8,584 nt of DNA from JAXDLH01 sp034666705 (lineage in GTDB: Bacteria > Chloroflexota > UBA6077 > SHYK01): positions 1 through 8,584 of the forward strand of contig JAXDLH010000015.1 of the NCBI GenBank assembly GCA_034666705.1. Direction: 5' to 3'. The notes under the pieces are model-generated. The model worked only from the letters and a program-made list of their open reading frames with translations. It did no database searches and was not told the origin of the DNA. Of the stretch, positions 5,212-8,584 are shown in pieces (position 1 is the stretch's first letter; the number at the start of each line of letters is the position of its first letter). The translations under genes and the position numbers were made by a program.

Positions 5212-6462
5212 GTGCTTACAAAGGAAGAGAATGACCGGATGACGCTCGTCGGCCCGGGGACGCCGTGTGGCGAATTGATGCGCCGCTACTGGCACCCGAT
5301 CGCCGGCGTCTCGGAGCTGGAGGACGAGCCGACGAAAGCGGTGCGGCTGCTCGGCGAGGACCTGGTGCTCTACCGCGACCGCAGCGGGGAGTACGGCCTG
5401 CTCGGACAACACTGCCCGCACCGCAAGGCCTCGCTGGAGTACGGCGTACCCGAAGAACACGGGCTCCGCTGCTGCTACCACGGCTGGCTCTTCGATCCGG
5501 CCGGCAATTGCCTCGAGCAGCCGGCCGAGCCTGCCGAGAGCAGCTTCAAGGACCGCATCCACCACACGGCGTACCCCGTGCAGCCGTTGGGCGGGCTGCT
5601 CTGGGCTTACCTGGGCCCCCAGCCGGCGCCGCTGATCCCCCACTACGACATGTTCGTGCGGGATGATGCCTGGCGCGACGTCGGCGTCTGCGACGTGCCG
5701 TGCAACTGGCTGCAGACGGTCGAGAACTCCGTAGATCTGACCCACGTGGACTGGCTGCACCAGCACTACTACGACTACGTCCTGGAGCGGATGGGCAAGA
5801 CGCCCCGCACCGATCGGGTGTACAACGGCGCGCGGCACGTCAAGATCGGCTTCGACGTGTTCCCGCACGGCATCGTGAAGCGGCGGATCGTCGAGGGCGG
5901 CAGCGAGGCTGACGATACCTGGAAGTATGGCACCAATCCAATCATCTTCCCGGCGACGACGCGCCTCGGCCTGATCCGCGTGCCAACGGACGACACCCAC
6001 ACACGCTGCTACTTCTATAGCTGCTACCCGCCGGACGACGGACTGCCGGTGCCGGCGCAGGATCGCATCCCGGTTTACGACGTGCCGTATATGCGACCGG
6101 ACGGGCGGTTCAGCACGGACTGGGTGACTGGCCAGGATGTGATGGTGTGGATCACCCAGCAGCCGATCATGGACCGGACCGATGAGAAGCTCGGCGCGTC
6201 GGATCAGGGCATCATCTTCTACCGCAAGGTCCTCCTCGAGCAGATCGATAAGGTGGAGCGCGGCGAGGATCCGCTCGCCGTGATGCGCGATCCCACGGAG
6301 AATGGCTGCATCGATCTGGGACCGGCAAGCCACCCATCGCGCCACTTCATGGAGAGCCATTGGGGACAGTTCAGCCCGATCAAGGAAGAGGTACTGGCGC
6401 TGATGGAGCGTAGCGGCCACCGCGAGCGCTGGTCCGCCCGACTGGGGACGGGTGCAGAGTAG
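5212..6462 (+). CDS. Rieske non-heme iron aromatic ring-hydroxylating oxygenase, alpha subunit
   Basis: A 416-residue oxygenase component that would use O2 and electrons relayed through its [2Fe-2S] cluster to hydroxylate or demethylate an organic, probably aromatic, substrate in the cytoplasm. The Rieske domain (about 25-135) has C68-P-H70 and C87-C-Y-H90 (GQHCPHRKASLEYG, LRCCYHGWLFD). The catalytic domain has NWLQTVENSVDLTHVDWLH, with D175 as the likely bridging residue and H178 and H183 as iron ligands. The third carboxylate ligand is probably in the QD (308-309) or SD (330-331) segment; I cannot fix which. Length and the N-terminus (LTKEENDRMTLVGPGTPCGELMRRYWHPIA) resemble the phthalate 4,5-dioxygenase-type branch, which supports GTG 5212, preceded by GGAGG at the short distance of 4 nt. 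ATG 5239 would cut into that conserved start. No reductase or ferredoxin is nearby. The lipoprotein gene follows after 114 bp and may be co-transcribed. Confidence 0.93.
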   Translation: MLTKEENDRMTLVGPGTPCGELMRRYWHPIAGVSELEDEPTKAVRLLGEDLVLYRDRSGEYGLLGQHCPHRKASLEYGVPEEHGLRCCYHGWLFDPAGNCLEQPAEPAESSFKDRIHHTAYPVQPLGGLLWAYLGPQPAPLIPHYDMFVRDDAWRDVGVCDVPCNWLQTVENSVDLTHVDWLHQHYYDYVLERMGKTPRTDRVYNGARHVKIGFDVFPHGIVKRRIVEGGSEADDTWKYGTNPIIFPATTRLGLIRVPTDDTHTRCYFYSCYPPDDGLPVPAQDRIPVYDVPYMRPDGRFSTDWVTGQDVMVWITQQPIMDRTDEKLGASDQGIIFYRKVLLEQIDKVERGEDPLAVMRDPTENGCIDLGPASHPSRHFMESHWGQFSPIKEEVLALMERSGHRERWSARLGTGAE

Positions 6463-6563
6463 GGACAGCCAGTGTTCGACAAACTCCCTATGCTGTGGCG
6501 TTCCGCTCATGATGAGTAGGGTTGGAGTTGGCCCACCTGGTTGGTGGACCTCGTAATGAGAAC

Positions 6564-6569
6564 GGAGGT
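6564..6569 (+). promoter_or_regulatory. Ribosome binding site of the solute-binding lipoprotein
   Basis: GGAGGT lies 7 nt before ATG 6577. An adjacent GTG at 6574 would sit only 4 nt away, and in-frame codons further upstream would put this site inside the coding region and spoil the signal peptide. Confidence 0.6.
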
Positions 6570-6576
6570 ACGTGTG

Positions 6577-8319
6577 ATGAGCATTCATAAACGATTCGGC
6601 GCGACGTGGCTGCTGCTGGCGCTCGTGGTCGCCGGCTGCGCGAGCCAACCGGGGTCGCCGGCCAGCACGGCCGGGTCGTCGGCCCCCCAACAGGGCGCGG
6701 CGCCAAGCGGGCCGAAGCGGATCGTCGCCGCCGTGAAGGGCGATGGGCATACGCTGAGTGAGTTGATCAACAACGTGGGCGGCGCGAGCGTGATCGGCGT
6801 GGACGAGGTCGAGCACCTCCTCAACGCCGGTATGGTGATGACCGACGACCATGGCAACCTGCAGCCGCAACTCGCGGAGCAGGTGCCTACGCTCGACAAC
6901 GGGCTCTGGAAGCTGCTCCCCGACGGCACGATGACCACGACCCTGACCATCAAGCCCGGGGTGATGTGGCACGACGGCGCCCCCTTCACCTCAGCGGACC
7001 TCGTCTTCTCCTATCAGGTCGCGGCCGACCGCGAGATCGGGACCTTCAAGGCACCATCGCTCGACTCGATCAGCGGCGTGGAAGCAGTCGACGATCGCAC
7101 CGTCGTCGTGCACTGGAAGTCGTCGTACATCGACGCCGATCAGACGTTCAGTCAGGCAGCCTCGCAGCCGGCGATCCAGCCCATGCCCAAGCATCTGCTC
7201 GAGCAGGCATACCTCTCCGACAAACCCAATTTCACTGCGCAGTCGTTCTGGAGCTCCGGCTACATCGGCACCGGCGCCTTCCGCCTCAAAGAGTGGGACA
7301 TGAGCAACCACGTGCTGCTCGACGCCAATCCAGACTTCATCATGGGCCGGCCGAAGGTCGACCAGGTCGAGGTGAAGTTCATCAACGACACCAGCGCGCT
7401 CTTCGCGAACATCCTGGCTGGCGCCGTCGAGATGACGATGAACCGGGGCCTATCGCTCGAACAGGGCGTGCAACTCCAGAACCAATGGAACGGGGGGCGT
7501 CTGGAACAAAAGGCCACCGGCCAACTCGTGATCTACCCGCAGTTCATCGACCCCCAGCCCTCCGTCGTCGGCGACGTCCGCTTCCGACGCGCCATGGTGC
7601 AGGCGATGGATAGGCAGGGCATGGTCGATACCCTCATGCAGGGGCAGTCGACGGTCGCCGAGAGCTTCCTCAATCCTGGGTTCGCCGGCCACGACATCGT
7701 CGACCCGTACATCGTGCACTACCCATACGATCAGCGCGCCGCCCAGCAGGCGATCGCGAGCCTGGGCTACACGCGCGGCTCCGATGGCATCTTTCGCGGG
7801 GCGGATGGCCAGCCGCTCTCGCTGGAGCTGCGCGTGGCGGCAGGCGACGACCTGAACCAGAAAGCGACGCTCTCGGTCGCCAACGATTGGAAGAACGCCG
7901 GCGTGGACGTGCAACCGGCGATCATCCCGGGCTCGCGCGTGACCGACCTCGAGTACACGGCGACGTTCCCGGCGTTCACCTTCACTCGGTTCAAGAACGA
8001 CCTGTCGCGCTTGAACAAGTTCGGCACGAAGAACACGCCGCTGCCGGCGAACAATTACCGCATCACCGGCAATACGCCGCGCTACATGGACCCGGCCTTC
8101 GACGCGCTGCTCGATCGGTATTTCGTCACGATTCCAAAGCAGGATCGCATGCAACTCGTGGGCCAGATCATCCACACGATGACGGACCAGGTCATTCAGA
8201 TGACACTATTCTTTGTCACCGAGCCCACCGTGCTCAGCAACCGGCTGGTCAACGTGGAGGGCGCCCGTGAGGGCGTCTCGATGACCTGGAACGCCGAAAA
8301 ATGGGACGTGAAGAGTTAA
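6577..8319 (+). CDS. ABC transporter solute-binding lipoprotein, family 5 (peptide/nickel type)
   Basis: A 580-residue extracytoplasmic binding protein that would deliver a peptide or another small organic ligand to an ABC importer. The N-terminus is a lipoprotein signal: K5-R6, a hydrophobic stretch 9-19, and lipobox V-A-G-C21. A Ser/Ala/Gly/Pro-rich linker follows (about 22-46). The family-5 signature appears at about 124-146 (LTIKPGVMWHDGAPFTSADL, HDG at 132-134), followed by typical later segments such as YIGTGAFRLKEWD, VRFRRAMVQAMDRQGMVD and RAAQQAIASLGY. Length is normal for the OppA/DppA superfamily, whose members bind very different ligands, so the substrate is open. Start at ATG 6577 gives the cleanest signal peptide and ribosome site. 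No permease or ATPase gene follows within the 265 bp left in the window. Its position after the Rieske gene suggests import of that oxygenase's substrate, but this is inference. Confidence 0.93.
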   Translation: MSIHKRFGATWLLLALVVAGCASQPGSPASTAGSSAPQQGAAPSGPKRIVAAVKGDGHTLSELINNVGGASVIGVDEVEHLLNAGMVMTDDHGNLQPQLAEQVPTLDNGLWKLLPDGTMTTTLTIKPGVMWHDGAPFTSADLVFSYQVAADREIGTFKAPSLDSISGVEAVDDRTVVVHWKSSYIDADQTFSQAASQPAIQPMPKHLLEQAYLSDKPNFTAQSFWSSGYIGTGAFRLKEWDMSNHVLLDANPDFIMGRPKVDQVEVKFINDTSALFANILAGAVEMTMNRGLSLEQGVQLQNQWNGGRLEQKATGQLVIYPQFIDPQPSVVGDVRFRRAMVQAMDRQGMVDTLMQGQSTVAESFLNPGFAGHDIVDPYIVHYPYDQRAAQQAIASLGYTRGSDGIFRGADGQPLSLELRVAAGDDLNQKATLSVANDWKNAGVDVQPAIIPGSRVTDLEYTATFPAFTFTRFKNDLSRLNKFGTKNTPLPANNYRITGNTPRYMDPAFDALLDRYFVTIPKQDRMQLVGQIIHTMTDQVIQMTLFFVTEPTVLSNRLVNVEGAREGVSMTWNAEKWDVKS

Positions 8320-8584
8320 ATGAAGAGCAAGCGTCGGAGGCCGGCGGCAGCGGTCCAGCTATTCTGAGTTGCCATGCGCCGTCGGCGCGCCACGGACAGA
8401 TGAATGTCGCTATTCAGAGCAGGCCATAACCTCGTTGTCATCCCGAGGTCGCAGCCGAAGGATCCGTAGCCCGATCATTGTGGTCACGGATCCTTCGCTT
8501 CGCTCAAGGATGACAAAGGGGCTACGCCCTCGGGGTGGTATAGAACTTGGCGGCTGGCGCCATGCAAGTACGCAAATGATCGCT
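8320..8584. other. Intergenic tail without a recognisable gene
   Basis: Apart from repeat copy B, this stretch has only a 15-codon ATG frame beginning directly after the lipoprotein stop (MKSKRRRPAAAVQLF), with no ribosome site of its own. No permease gene of a binding-protein operon begins before the window ends. Confidence 0.5.
8438..8514. repeat. Palindromic dispersed repeat, copy B (HPERSEG-type)
   Basis: Same element as at 4798-4873 and in the same orientation; by hand alignment the two differ by six substitutions and one single-base insertion. Its ends gtcatcc (8437-8443) and ggatgac (8508-8514) pair, as do the inner cgaaggatccgt and acggatccttcg arms, and most differences fall in the centre or leave arm pairing largely intact. 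It lies about 120 bp after the lipoprotein stop and could act as a transcript-stabilising or terminating hairpin for the oxygenase-lipoprotein unit. Confidence 0.85.

Noticed and set aside
5043..5234. Plus-strand 63-codon frame before and overlapping the Rieske start
   Set aside because: No ribosome site, covers the promoter and inverted repeat, and overlaps a well-supported start.
6533..6547. Small hairpin CCACC-TGGTT-GGTGG before the lipoprotein gene
   Set aside because: Only five pairs and no T tract; likely chance in GC-rich DNA.
4864..6972. Long minus-strand open frame of about 700 codons opposite the Rieske gene and the start of the lipoprotein gene
   Set aside because: It is the codon-mirror of the Rieske gene, is rich in Arg/His/Val with no domain, and crosses a gene boundary and the repeat; the plus-strand genes carry clear motifs.
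1..8584. CRISPR arrays, transposase genes, phage genes
   Set aside because: No regularly spaced repeats and no integrase, transposase or phage-type protein seen; the only repeats are the two palindromic copies.

Overview
The window is GC-rich bacterial chromosomal DNA carrying six protein genes, read from the sequence alone. The gene mix fits a free-living, high-GC bacterium: a long glutamine-dependent NAD+ synthetase close to the actinobacterial/Chloroflexota type, a Rieske oxygenase, a family-5 solute-binding lipoprotein, a ThDP enzyme, and palindromic repeats whose translation reads HPERSEGS. Chloroflexota (Thermomicrobia-like) is my best guess, but phylum is inference.

Layout. Bases 1-1271 (minus) hold the N-terminal ~423 codons of a thiamine-diphosphate enzyme of the acetolactate-synthase superfamily, cut by the window edge. 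Bases 1439-2038 (minus) hold the most notable gene: a 199-residue, two-domain glutaredoxin/ArsC-like protein whose reading frame passes through an in-frame TGA (2005-2003) exactly where the first cysteine of the thioredoxin-fold CxxC should be, giving U-V-T-C. A strong ribosome site lies before the TGA, homology-like sequence continues after it, and an 8-bp hairpin with a GUU loop sits 23 nt downstream as expected for a bacterial SECIS element. I interpret it as a selenoprotein that ordinary gene calling would truncate to begin at 1987.

A 264-bp divergent spacer (2039-2302) leads to a small SnoaL/NTF2-like protein (2303-2695, plus), whose stop codon overlaps by 4 bp the stop of nadE (2692-4767, minus). 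The 444-bp spacer 4768-5211 is rich in structure: a 76-bp palindromic repeat, three consecutive hairpins ending in a T7 tract, a candidate promoter, and a strong inverted repeat. Then come a Rieske non-heme iron oxygenase (5212-6462) and a peptide/nickel-type ABC solute-binding lipoprotein (6577-8319), probably co-transcribed. A second copy of the palindromic repeat (8438-8514) closes the window, so the oxygenase-lipoprotein pair lies between two direct copies of the repeat.

How they may work together: the oxygenase and binding protein suggest uptake and oxidation of an organic substrate, though the permeases, ATPase and oxygenase electron-transfer partner are not in the window. The selenoprotein and the ThDP enzyme point the same way and may share a transcript; a functional link between them is only inferred. 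No Sec machinery (selA, selB, selC, selD) and no tRNA gene is visible here.
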